Assembly: GCA_964562685.1 (NCBI GenBank)
Contig: CAZLUP010000006.1
Location: forward strand, 59,805-123,804
DNA: 64,000 bases
Origin: Stanieria sp964562685
GTDB taxonomy: Bacteria; Cyanobacteriota; Cyanobacteriia; Cyanobacteriales; Xenococcaceae
Reading direction: 5' to 3'
The notes beneath the pieces are model-generated. The model was given only the letters and a program-made list of their open reading frames with translations. It ran no database searches and was not told where the DNA came from. Shown piece by piece: positions 46,558 to 55,403 of the stretch; the stretch's first letter is position 1, and each line of letters starts with the position of its first letter. The translations under genes and the position numbers were made by a program.

Positions 46558-46668
46558 ATGACTCTGATTGATTCTAATAAATTTCATACCTTAATTCATA
46601 CTTTTGGTACTATATTGTTTGTGTTAACCTTATTATGGGCTGTCTGGTTCGCTTCAAAAATGGATTAG
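46558..46668 (+). CDS. candidate 36-residue single-helix membrane protein
   Basis: ATG to TAG: MTLIDSNKFHTLIHTFGTIL then FVLTLLWAVWFASKMD. A polar start of about ten residues, one strongly hydrophobic helix and a short polar end have the shape of small photosynthetic or respiratory subunits, but I do not recognise a known one. No strong ribosome site is seen. A plus-strand terminator lies about 190 bp downstream, consistent with a short transcript. It could be chance in AT-rich DNA. Confidence 0.35.
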   Translation: MTLIDSNKFHTLIHTFGTILFVLTLLWAVWFASKMD

Positions 46669-46860
46669 TTTTTTAGCTCATCATTTAGAACTTGTTCGTT
46701 AAAATCTAAAAAGCAATTATAAACATCATCACAAATAAGCTTTTTAACCATCTAATTTGCTGGTATGGCTGACTCGGAGAGGTAAAAAAAGTCAAACAGA
46801 TTGTTTGATGGTAGATTTTTCCATCTAAAATTTATCAATTTGCTTATTGCGATCGCACTT

Positions 46861-46896
46861 GTTTACTACTACACAGTAGTAAACTAAATTTTTTTT
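46861..46896 (+). terminator. plus-strand terminator in the gene-poor region
   Basis: GTTTACTAC, loop TACACA, GTAGTAAAC is a perfect 9-bp stem, followed by TAAA and eight T residues. No annotated plus-strand gene lies close upstream, except the 36-codon candidate at 46558. It implies a short transcript or small RNA. Confidence 0.7.
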
Positions 46897-47211
46897 CAGA
46901 TCACAGCTAATTAACTTAAAGTATTACTTACTTATTTTCCAGAAATTGGTCATTGATAAATATTGTTTTTTTCTGCTTAGATAATTGGTTAGTGTTAAGA
47001 ATTAATCAAGCTCAAAAACTATTGCTATTTCTATTTCTTTTAAAAAAGTCAGTAAAACTAGCAAGCTTATATATAAAGTTTTAGTATTAATCGAATAATC
47101 CTATTGAAAAGATCAAAAAAATTACTTATAAAAGGAATAAAGAAAAGAGGCGAATCAAATTGATGTTTTGATTAGTTCTTTTTTTCAGACTATTATCAAG
47201 AGTAAAAAATT

Positions 47212-48443
47212 ATGAATACCATGTTTTTGTTTAAAAAAGCTTCAATTCTCACGCTTGGATTAGGATTAATTATCTTAGGAACTGAAACAAAAGCTAACGC
47301 AGCTTTATTTAACACTTATCAATTTAACGGAAAAGGAAATTGGTCGATTGATGGAGTTGGAAGTAATTCTAGTCCAGTAGGTACATTAGAAGCTCTTGTT
47401 CCTAGTGGTTCTACTATTGAAAAAGCTTTTCTTTATAGCTCGCTGTATAGTTTGTCTGGAAATACAAACTTAAACAATATAATTTTTGATGGCACAACTT
47501 ACGATGCCACTAACTTTGTTGCTTTAGGGGATTTTAATCCTAATCCTAGTGTTCCAACTTTTACTTTAGGAGCTTATCGTGCTGATGTTACCAGCCAAGT
47601 TGCTTCCAAAATAGGCAATGGCGGTGGTACATTTTCTTTCACTATTAATTCTGAAAATCCAAATCTTAATATCGATGGTGAAATTTTAGCTATTGTTTAT
47701 AGTAATCCTTCTGAACAAGAGCGAACAATTGCTTTTCTTGATGGCTTTAGCACTAGTGGTGGAGATCTGACCACTGTTAACTTGGCTGAGCCTTTGGATT
47801 TAACCCAACCTAGTTTTGAAGCTTTACTATCATTAGGAATTGGTTTCGGTTTCCAACCTTCATCTCAGTTTTCTCAAGTTGATATAGATGGTAGACGTTT
47901 AACTTCTTCTGCTGGAGGACAAGATGATGGTATTAGTACAAATGGTGGTTTGATTACTGTAGGTGGACTAGGTGATTCTCCAACCAATCCTTCAAATCCT
48001 TTTGCTTCTCCCACTAATCAATTTTCTGATGACGAATTATATAATTTGGCACTAGGTAATAGTTTAGATAGTAATCCTTTTCTGACTCAAGGTGCTACTT
48101 CTTTTACAATCAAAACACAAAATCCTAGCTTAGATGACAATATCTTTTTTGCAGGTATTAACATTACAGCCAAAGCTGGTGTAAATAACCCGCCCCCGAC
48201 TGCTAAAACTCCCGAACCTGCTTCTGTCTTAGGTTTACTTGCNNNNNNNNNNNNNNNNNNNNNNNNNNNNNNNNNNNNNNNNNNNNNNNNNNNNNNNNNN
48301 NNNNNNNNNNNNNNNNNNNNNNNNNNNNNNNNNNNNNNNNNNACCCGCCCCCGACTGCTAAAACTCCCGAACCTGCTTCTGTCTTAGGTTTACTTGCAAT
48401 CGGTGGATTAGGTTTTTTAGGTAAAAAAAAGCAGCTAGTTTAA
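47212..48443 (+). CDS. secreted PEP-CTERM protein, interrupted by an assembly gap
   Basis: The N-terminal signal peptide ends at about KANAALF. The body is rich in Asn, Ser and Gly, with beta-strand character (GTFSFTINSENPNLNIDGEILAIVYSNPSEQERTIAFLDGF). It ends with the PEP-CTERM sorting signal: TPEPASVLGLLAIGGLGFLG and KKKQLV, i.e. the PEP motif, a hydrophobic helix and a basic tail, normally cleaved by an exosortase. The 100-N gap splits the sorting signal. Its flanks carry an identical 55-bp sequence; collapsing it removes 155 bases and gives an intact 358-residue protein (1077 bases, a multiple of three). The function is unknown. Confidence 0.85.
48243..48342. other. assembly gap (100 N) flanked by a 55-bp duplicate
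   Basis: Bases 48188-48242 and 48343-48397 are identical. Two contig ends were probably scaffolded without merging their overlap, so the gap and one copy are likely artefacts. Confidence 0.9.
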
Positions 48444-48543
48444 TTTGAATAGGGTCAACTAACTGCAAAATATTTCCTTAATCTATATTTTACTTCAATT
48501 GTAATTTGATAAAAGCGATCTCAGCTTTGCTGAGGCGCGTCGC

Positions 48544-48571
48544 AATCGCTCTTAGCTAAGAGCGATTTTTT
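48544..48571 (+). terminator. terminator of the PEP-CTERM gene
   Basis: A perfect 24-bp palindrome (AATCGCTCTTAG and its complement CTAAGAGCGATT) runs straight into TTTTT-A-TTTT on the plus strand. It lies 100 bp after the stop and just before the convergent stress-protein gene. Confidence 0.85.
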
Positions 48572-48586
48572 ATTTTACAGAGAAAA

Positions 48587-49435
48587 TTAACCTTCTTCGT
48601 TTCTGGCTAAAAGTACAGGACAATCTGCTTTGACTCGGATATAGTCAGACAGAGAACTACCTAATAATCGGTCTAGATCTGGTAAACTTTTGGCGATTGA
48701 AGGACGACGTTCTGGAGAACCAAGTATTAACAAATCAATATTATTGTCTTCAGCAAGATTGCGAATTTGTTGAGCGGGTTTTCCTCCTGTAACTAGGCAA
48801 CGATAATTAATTCCCATTCTTTTAGCTTTGGCAACAGCAGGAGCTAAAACTGGGTTTTCTTCCATTTCTTGTTTAGAAAGGCTAATATCTGCTTTAAGGT
48901 CAGGATTGACGCGAGTTAAAAACAGTTCTGCATCTTGATAACCCTGAAGCAGAAAAAGAGCTAAATCAAGAGCGTATTGAGCAGCAGGAGATTTATCTAA
49001 TGCTACCATTACTCTTTTAATTCGCTTAACATAAATATCATCTTTAACCAACAGCATCGGACGATCTGTTAGTTGAAAAACATATTGACTGACCGAATTA
49101 CTAAGGATCGATTGTAATTTACCCAATCCTCGCGAACCCATAATAATCAAGTCAGCGTTAGTTTCTTCAGCTACTTTCAGAACAGTTGTTTTTGGTTCAC
49201 CTTCTCTAATTATGCTGGTAACTTTGTTTGCCCCAATGCCTAATTTAGTAATTAGCTCTTTGATTTTGGCTTCTGCTTGTTGAGTGCTTTCTTCTTCTTC
49301 TTCTTTAGTTGTCGAAGAGACTACTCGGAGAATAGATAGCTCTGAATCTTTTAAGGCAGGAAGCTCGATTAATCTTTTGAGCATTTCTTGGGCATTATCT
49401 GCTCCCGAATCAGCATATAAAATCTTTTTAAGCAT
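48587..49435 (-). CDS. tandem universal stress protein (UspA family)
   Basis: A 282-residue protein with two Usp domains (about 1-132 and 140-280). The first has the ATP-binding pattern G-x2-G-x9-G-S/N (IIMGSRGLGKLQSILSNSVSQYV). In the second the corresponding loop (LILGSPERRPSIAKSLPDLDRLLGSSLSDY) is longer and altered, so nucleotide binding there is doubtful. It is cytosolic. The role is generally stress or energy-state related; no specific partner is suggested by context. Confidence 0.9.
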   Translation of the reverse strand: MLKKILYADSGADNAQEMLKRLIELPALKDSELSILRVVSSTTKEEEEESTQQAEAKIKELITKLGIGANKVTSIIREGEPKTTVLKVAEETNADLIIMGSRGLGKLQSILSNSVSQYVFQLTDRPMLLVKDDIYVKRIKRVMVALDKSPAAQYALDLALFLLQGYQDAELFLTRVNPDLKADISLSKQEMEENPVLAPAVAKAKRMGINYRCLVTGGKPAQQIRNLAEDNNIDLLILGSPERRPSIAKSLPDLDRLLGSSLSDYIRVKADCPVLLARNEEG

Positions 49436-49699
49436 TGCTTAAACCTCAGTAAAACCTCATCATTATCTATTCTTGTCTTTAGATTACTGCTAATGTTGTC
49501 CTCTCAGAGTAAGGTAGAGTATGAATCTTAACAACTTGACAGTAAAATAGGCTGAAGTTAATCTCAAGCTCAATCTCCGCTAGTTTGAGAGGTAATTCTA
49601 TTTGGCTGAGATGGTCAATGAATTTATTACTGACGTTATAAACCGTTATAAGTAGAATTTCCTATCATTAACAATAGTAATAAAACTTAAATAAACTTT

Positions 49700-51160
49700 A
49701 TGAGTGTGACTCAGTTTGAATTAACAGATGTCAAAAAAATTTTGCAAGAAAAATTGCTGTTTGGGAACGAACCCACTCCTGAATTGATTGCTATTTTGAC
49801 AGTTTATTTTGTTCAAGGAATTTTAGGATTAGCCCGTTTAGCAATCAGTTTTTTTCTCAAGGATGATTTGGGTTTATCTCCAGCAGAGGTGGCAGCTTTA
49901 ATGGGAATTGCTTCTCTACCTTGGATCATCAAACCTGTGTTTGGTTTTATTTCTGATGGGTTACCAATCTTTGGTTACCGTCGACGACCTTATTTAATTT
50001 TATCAGGATTTTTAGGTACATTATCCTGGATAGCTTTGGCTACGGTAGTTGATAGTGGCTGGAGTGCCACCTTAGCTATTCTTTTAACTTCTTTATCCGT
50101 TGCTATCAGTGATGTGATTGTTGATTCTTTGGTAGTCGAACGAGCAAGGGCAGAATCTTTGGGACAAGCAGGTTCGCTACAATCTTTAAGTTGGGGATGT
50201 TCTGCATTGGGTGGTTTGATTACTGCTTATTTAAGTGGTTGGTTATTACAACATTTGAGTAATAATACAGTATTTGAAATTACTGCCACCTTTCCCTTGG
50301 TAGTATCTGCGGTAGCTTGGTTAATTGCAGAAGAAAAGATTGAAACAGATGATTCGGAAGAAAAATCAGAACAACCAATCGTTATTAGCCAAATTGAACA
50401 ATTAGGGAAAGCATTAAAACAAAAAGCGATTTGGTTACCAATTGCTTTCTTATTTCTTTGGCAAGCAACTCCAACGGCTGATTCAGCATTTTTCTTTTTT
50501 ACTACCAATGAATTAGGCTTTGAACCAGAGTTTTTAGGAAGAGTACGCTTAGTAACCAGCTTTGCTTCTTTACTAGGTATTTTTATTTTTCAACGTTTTC
50601 TCAAACAGGTTCCTTTTCGAGTCATTCTTGGTTGGAGTACAGTAATCGCTGCTGGGTTAGGAATGACTACTTTATTATTAGTTACCCATACTAATCGTGC
50701 GATTGGGATTGATGACCATTGGTTTAGTTTGGGAGACAGTTTAATTTTAACAGTGATGGGACAAATTACCTGGATGCCAGTCTTAGTATTATCTGCCCGT
50801 TTATGTCCTGAAGGAATAGAAGCAACTTTATTTGCTTTATTAATGTCGATTTGGAATTTATCTGGATTGTTATCTAATGAAATTGGGGCATTACTAACCG
50901 CTTGGTTAGGAATTACAGAAACTAATTTTGATAACCTCTGGTTATTAGTAATTATTACTAATCTTTCAACGTTGTTACCCTTACCATTTTTGAGTTGGTT
51001 ACCTGCTACAGATCCTAAACAAATAACGGATAAAGCTTTTCCTCCCGCAGAAGCAATGGGGCATCATGCTGCTGGTGCTAATCTGGGACAACCATATATG
51101 CCCGATTTAGTGCCTGAATTTGTAGCAAATACGGTATCGGAGTTTAACCAAGAAAAATAA
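49700..51160 (+). CDS. folate/biopterin transporter, BT1 family
   Basis: A 486-residue integral membrane protein with about twelve helices. The family signature is clear: LTVYFVQGILGLARLAISFFLKDDLGLSPAEVAALMGIASLPWIIKPVFGFISDGLPIFGYRRRPYL. The cyanobacterial relative Slr0642 transports folates. The soluble C-terminal tail (AEAMGHHAAGANLGQPYMPDL) is a common extension. It is followed after 44 bp by the carotenoid oxygenase gene on the same strand, so the two may be one operon, though no functional link is evident. Confidence 0.92.
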   Translation: MSVTQFELTDVKKILQEKLLFGNEPTPELIAILTVYFVQGILGLARLAISFFLKDDLGLSPAEVAALMGIASLPWIIKPVFGFISDGLPIFGYRRRPYLILSGFLGTLSWIALATVVDSGWSATLAILLTSLSVAISDVIVDSLVVERARAESLGQAGSLQSLSWGCSALGGLITAYLSGWLLQHLSNNTVFEITATFPLVVSAVAWLIAEEKIETDDSEEKSEQPIVISQIEQLGKALKQKAIWLPIAFLFLWQATPTADSAFFFFTTNELGFEPEFLGRVRLVTSFASLLGIFIFQRFLKQVPFRVILGWSTVIAAGLGMTTLLLVTHTNRAIGIDDHWFSLGDSLILTVMGQITWMPVLVLSARLCPEGIEATLFALLMSIWNLSGLLSNEIGALLTAWLGITETNFDNLWLLVIITNLSTLLPLPFLSWLPATDPKQITDKAFPPAEAMGHHAAGANLGQPYMPDLVPEFVANTVSEFNQEK

Positions 51161-51204
51161 TTCAGTTCTTTAGCAAAAATTTAGTTTCAAAACATTTATT
51201 AAAG

Positions 51205-52674
51205 ATGGAATTAACCACGAAAAAATCCTACAACAATGAGGAATGGCGAAAAGGCTATTTATCTCAACCTAATGAATACGACTACGAAATTACCAAAATT
51301 GAAGGAAATATTCCTCCAGAGTTAACAGGAACTCTCTTTCGTAATGGTCCAGGTTTATTAGATATTGCAGGTACGCCCATTCATCATCCTTTTGATGGCG
51401 ATGGCATGGTGTGTGCTTTTTACTTTAATAACGGTAAAGCTCATTTTCGTAACCGTTTTGTTCGCACTGAAGGTTATGTTAAAGAGCAGGAAGCAGGAAA
51501 AATTCTTTATCGGGGTGTTTTTGGCACACAAAAACCTGGCGGTTGGCTCAATAATATTTTCGATCTGAAGTTAAAAAATATTGCCAATACTAATATTATT
51601 TATTGGGGGGATAAATTATTAGCTCTGTGGGAAGCAGCCGAACCTCATCGTTTAAATCCTAATACTTTAGAGACGATTGGTATTGATTATCTTGATGGTG
51701 TACTTCAACCAGGCAATGCTTTTGCTGCCCATCCTTGGATTGATCCTAGTTGTCAGTTAGATAATGAAGCACCTTGTTTAGTTAATTTTTCAATTGAACC
51801 AGGATTATCAAGCAAAATTACTCTCTACGAATTTGCTCCTGATGGCAAATTGTTACGTCATTATAGTCATTCTACTCCTGGGTTTTGTTTTATTCACGAT
51901 TTTGCGATTACTCCTAATTACTGCATCTTTTTTCAAAATCCTGTCAGTTTTAACCCTCTGCCTTACTTATTAGGATTACAAGGTGCAGGAGAAGGCATTG
52001 AATTTAAGCCAAATCAACCAACTAAAATTATTTTGATTCCTCGAACTCCTCCCCATCGAGAGGCGAAAACTTTTACCGTTGACACTGGTTTTGTTTTTCA
52101 TCATGCTAATGCTTTTGAAGTGGGAGATCAAGTTTATATTGATTCGGTAGCTTATGAAGCTTTACCGCAAGTGCAACGAAACTCTGATTATAAAACAACA
52201 GATTTTGATGTTTTAGCACCAGGACAGTTATGGCGATTTACAATTAATCAATCTGATGGAACTGTAGCAAAAACATTAGTTGAAAGTCGTTGTTGTGAAT
52301 TTCCTTATGTTCATCCTAACCAAGCTGGTAGAGAATATCGCTATCTTTGGTTAGGTGCTGCTCACAATGCTACGGGAAATGCACCTTTGCAAGCGATTCT
52401 GAAATTGGATTTGCAGACTGGAGAAAAGCAACTTCACTCTTTTGCTCCTCATGGTTATGTTAGTGAACCTATTTTTGTTCCGAAACCCAATGCAACCAAA
52501 GAAGATGAAGGTTGGGTGATGACTCTAGTTTATGATGGAGCGAACCATTATTCTAAATTAGCAATCCTTGATGGGGAAAATCTGGAAGCTGGCGCAACTG
52601 CTATTTTACATCTTCGGCATCATATCCCTTATGGTTTGCACGGGAGTTGGTGTAATCAATATTTTGGGAAATAA
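51205..52674 (+). CDS. carotenoid (apocarotenoid) oxygenase, RPE65/CCD family
   Basis: A 489-residue enzyme of the seven-bladed propeller family that cleaves carotenoid double bonds. The four iron-ligating His residues can be placed in FAAHPWID, FCFIHDFAIT, FVFHHANAF and the C-terminal YGLHGSWC. The start of the fold reads PPELTGTLFRNGPG with HHPFDGDGMV. Similarity and length are closest to the cyanobacterial apocarotenoid-15,15'-oxygenase that makes retinal. The exact substrate and cleavage position cannot be read from the sequence. Confidence 0.93.
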   Translation: MELTTKKSYNNEEWRKGYLSQPNEYDYEITKIEGNIPPELTGTLFRNGPGLLDIAGTPIHHPFDGDGMVCAFYFNNGKAHFRNRFVRTEGYVKEQEAGKILYRGVFGTQKPGGWLNNIFDLKLKNIANTNIIYWGDKLLALWEAAEPHRLNPNTLETIGIDYLDGVLQPGNAFAAHPWIDPSCQLDNEAPCLVNFSIEPGLSSKITLYEFAPDGKLLRHYSHSTPGFCFIHDFAITPNYCIFFQNPVSFNPLPYLLGLQGAGEGIEFKPNQPTKIILIPRTPPHREAKTFTVDTGFVFHHANAFEVGDQVYIDSVAYEALPQVQRNSDYKTTDFDVLAPGQLWRFTINQSDGTVAKTLVESRCCEFPYVHPNQAGREYRYLWLGAAHNATGNAPLQAILKLDLQTGEKQLHSFAPHGYVSEPIFVPKPNATKEDEGWVMTLVYDGANHYSKLAILDGENLEAGATAILHLRHHIPYGLHGSWCNQYFGK

Positions 52675-52876
52675 ATATTAAGTAATTGGTTAAGGAAGAT
52701 AGAGATGGGCAAATCCTCTCATCTTCTTATTTTTTTTATCCCTTAACCTTTCTTTGTAGTAATACCAAATCAAATAATGTTTGCTACAGATGATGTTTTT
52801 GTGGGGGCGATTGGTCAATCACCCTTACGAGATGTGTCGCATTCTTTTTTCTATTTGGTATAAGAATTTCACCACG

Positions 52877-53269
52877 CTAATTTTTGTAGTGATGGACTTC
52901 AATCACAGTATGGACATTACCTCTGGGATTAAAATCTCCTTTAATGGTTGCTTTAAGGGGGTCGCAAGCAGCCACGAAGTCGTCTAAAATTTGATTAATG
53001 ACTTCTTCATGGGAAATATAGCGATCGCGATAGCTATTAATATAAAGTTTGAGAGCTTTTAATTCAACTACTTTTTCATTGGGACAGTAAGTAATATGAA
53101 TAGTTGCGAAGTCTGGATAACCAGAAAAAGGACATTTGCAAGTAAATTCTGGTAAGGTAATATTCACTTCGTAAGCTCTGCCGATTCTTGGATTTGGAAA
53201 AGTAATAAGTTCTCCTTCGGCAATCTGTCTTTCACCATATTTTACATTTGAGGTAGTTGATTGAGTCAT
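52877..53269 (-). CDS. queF: NADPH-dependent preQ0 reductase QueF
   Basis: A 130-residue single-domain (type I) T-fold enzyme that reduces 7-cyano-7-deazaguanine to preQ1 in queuosine synthesis. The nucleophilic Cys is in CKCPFSGYPDFATI. The NADPH/specificity block reads VELKALKLYINSYRDRYISHEEV. The active-site region FNPRGNVHTVIEVHH ends the protein. It stands alone. I see no preQ1 riboswitch in the leader. Confidence 0.97.
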   Translation of the reverse strand: MTQSTTSNVKYGERQIAEGELITFPNPRIGRAYEVNITLPEFTCKCPFSGYPDFATIHITYCPNEKVVELKALKLYINSYRDRYISHEEVINQILDDFVAACDPLKATIKGDFNPRGNVHTVIEVHHYKN

Positions 53270-53657
53270 AAATTTTTGATTGCTTATGAATTAATGTAAA
53301 TTTTTTTTAGTATATCAAAAAATATAGTTTTTTATTGAGGGAATAAAATCCGGTAATTAAAAGATTAAAACCTCAAATAATTCTAAAAATAGTTGTTGGT
53401 TAAATAGTTTTTTTTTATTTATTTAAGTTAATTCAATAACTTTTAAAGTTTGGCTTTTAATAAATTATAAAACTGACCTAAGTTTAAAATATTTTTTATT
53501 AATAATAGATAATTTATTTTTCAATATTCATCTATTGCTGAACTTTATCTTCAAGCCTATTTTTTTAATGATCAAATTTTCTTAACTGCATAAATTACCA
53601 AAAAAAATCATACTTTAGATCATAACTAAGAGTTTTTGATAATTAAAGAGGTAAGTA
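53270..53657. other. queF to secreted-protein intergenic region
   Basis: 388 bp, very AT-rich. It must contain the divergent promoters of both genes. No structured element is evident. Confidence 0.4.
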
Positions 53658-54119
53658 ATGCGTCATCATAAACTGGTTAAAGTAACTCGTGTTGCACTAG
53701 CAGTCTCCTTAGGGGTTTCCTGTGTTGGAGTTGGACAACCTGTTTCTGCTCAATCAGTCACAGATGCTTTTAATTTCTTTACTTCATCTTTAGGAGCAGT
53801 TTTCAATCGTCAACCACAGCAAATTCCCAACCGTAACGTTAGTGTTTTTACTGGTAATTTGAATAGTAATAATTTTAATTTTTGCGCGCTCCCATCTTGT
53901 CAAATCCCTGGTGTAGCTAGTACTCCTGTCCCATCGGTAGTTCCTCAACCAGGAGTAGTACCATCTTCTGGGACTCTCGTTCGTCCACCTTTGCCTTCTG
54001 GTGTTGCTCCTATTCCTGGTTCTCCTGTGCCTCCCCAAGTCCTTTCTCAGCCAACTCCTCCTCGTCCAGTGCTTTCTATTCCTCCTATTCCGATTCCCCT
54101 TGATGCACTTTTTAAATAA
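53658..54119 (+). CDS. secreted Pro-rich protein of unknown function
   Basis: A 153-residue protein with a clear signal peptide (KVTRVALAVSLGVSCVGVGQPVSAQS, cleaved after SA). The mature part has an Asn/Phe-rich half (NRNVSVFTGNLNSNNFNFCALPSC, two Cys) and a Pro-rich, Val-rich C-terminal half (VPQPGVVPSSG...PVPPQVLSQPTPPRPVLSIPPIP). It is likely disordered and periplasmic or extracellular. No family recognised. AGAGG lies upstream of the ATG. Confidence 0.7.
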   Translation: MRHHKLVKVTRVALAVSLGVSCVGVGQPVSAQSVTDAFNFFTSSLGAVFNRQPQQIPNRNVSVFTGNLNSNNFNFCALPSCQIPGVASTPVPSVVPQPGVVPSSGTLVRPPLPSGVAPIPGSPVPPQVLSQPTPPRPVLSIPPIPIPLDALFK

Positions 54120-54139
54120 AAGTTGGATGGGGTGGTTAA

Positions 54140-54329
54140 TTAATTAACGTGAATTCGATGGCTACAAAATTAATTTGTGAAGGTAAGGCAAGAAGTAAGA
54201 AGTAAAAAGTAAAAAGGCAGAAGGCAGAAGGCAGAAGAGTAGATTTTTTATAAGCACAGTGAATAAAATTCAGCTTTATTTTCTATAAAAATCTCAAAAA
54301 CATTTTTCGTTGAACTCACGTTAATTAAG
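54140..54329. mobile_element. possible MITE-like element, about 190 bp, with terminal inverted repeats
   Basis: TTAATTAACGTGAATTCGA at the left end and TGAACTCACGTTAATTAA at the right end are imperfect inverted copies. Between them is GCAGAAG and AAAGTAA filler of the kind common between cyanobacterial genes. No ORF is present. No target duplication could be fixed because the flanks are AT-rich. Confidence 0.45.
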
Positions 54330-54461
54330 TTTAAAAAAAATAATAATAAATAATGTCCACAGATGAACGCCGATAAACGCAGATGGAGTTATTGGTTGGT
54401 AGGGTTGATTTTGGGATTGTTGTCTGGGGAAATGAGTAGAGTGTAATCGATATTTTGTGAT

Positions 54462-55205
54462 TTATATTGGAGCGGAGCTATCTAATAACTCAACTTTTCC
54501 TAAATAACGAACACCTTGAGGATTAACTTCAAAACAGTAAGGTAACATTTCTACACCAGCCATAACTGCTTTTCTGAATAATTCTCCGTATTGAAAATCG
54601 TAATTATCTCCAGGTGCAAAACTAAGGCAATCTCCACGATTAATAAAATACAACATAACAGGTTGAGCGATCAACAATAAAGCGATTAATTCTCGTAAAT
54701 GTTTTTGTCCACGAGTGGTGACTGTATCGGGAAATAAAGCTATTTGTCCTTGAGTAAGAGTAACGTTTTTAACTTCTAAATAGATAGGAAGTTGTTCGGC
54801 AGTTCCTGTTAATAAAAAATCAATCCGACTTTGTTTATTTTGACCATAAATTACTTCTGAAACAATTGTTTGATATCTTCCTGTTAATTCAGGAAAAATA
54901 TTTTGTTGTAGAGCAAGTTTGACTATTTTATTTGGTAAGTTAGTATTAACACCAACCCAAGTATTATTTACTTGAATCATTTCCCAAGTATAGGGTAACT
55001 TTCTTTTCGGATTATTACTAGTGGATACTTGAACCAAACTTCCAGGTGTACATACTCCTGTCATTGGACCAGTATTCGGGCAATGGGCAGTAATTATTTC
55101 TCCTGAATCGAGTTGAATATCTGCAAAAAAACGTTTGTAGCGTTTGATTAATTTACCAGGAATTAGTGGAGGATATTGATAAAGATAATTAGCTTCTTTG
55201 TTCAT
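54462..55205 (-). CDS. sfsA: SfsA-family nuclease
   Basis: A 247-residue protein. An N-terminal OB-like part (GKLIKRYKRFFADIQLDSGEIITAHCPNTGPMTG) is followed by a PD-(D/E)XK-type nuclease core (SRIDFLLTG, then YLEVKNVTL, with the acidic Asp, Glu and Lys). The family name comes from sugar-fermentation stimulation in E. coli; recent work treats it as a DNA/RNA-binding nuclease. It starts near dispersed filler repeats and stands alone. Confidence 0.93.
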   Translation of the reverse strand: MNKEANYLYQYPPLIPGKLIKRYKRFFADIQLDSGEIITAHCPNTGPMTGVCTPGSLVQVSTSNNPKRKLPYTWEMIQVNNTWVGVNTNLPNKIVKLALQQNIFPELTGRYQTIVSEVIYGQNKQSRIDFLLTGTAEQLPIYLEVKNVTLTQGQIALFPDTVTTRGQKHLRELIALLLIAQPVMLYFINRGDCLSFAPGDNYDFQYGELFRKAVMAGVEMLPYCFEVNPQGVRYLGKVELLDSSAPI

Positions 55206-55293
55206 TGCTAATTGCTAATTGTTAATTGTTGATAGTTGATAGTTGATAGTTGATAGTCGATTGGCAGAAGATAAAAAATTATTACCTATTACC

Positions 55294-55389
55294 TATAGCA
55301 ATCGGAAATGATTCGTGAAATTTTTGTTCCCTATTCCCTGTTGCCTATACCAAGATTTAACTGTTCACAAATGAGATAGGACTGCTATA
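55294..55389. mobile_element. possible MITE-like element, about 96 bp
   Basis: The left end TATAGCAATCGGAAATGATT and the inverted right end TATAGCAGTCCTATCTCATT agree at most positions over about 26 bp, including GTGAA further in. The middle has the TTCCCTATTCCCTG filler. It lies between sfsA and the glycosyltransferase. Confidence 0.5.
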
Positions 55390-55403
55390 TTACCTATTAC
55401 TTA

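Larger units (their letters stand above)
45954..47211. other. 1.26-kb AT-rich gene-poor region
   Basis: Between the divergently transcribed porin and PEP-CTERM genes. It holds one small candidate ORF and a plus-strand terminator, listed separately, plus several poly-A/T runs. The promoters of both flanking genes must also lie here. Confidence 0.7.

Noticed and set aside
53270..53340. preQ1 riboswitch upstream of queF
   Set aside because: The leader is A/T-only in most places and shows no GC stem or pseudoknot-like tail.
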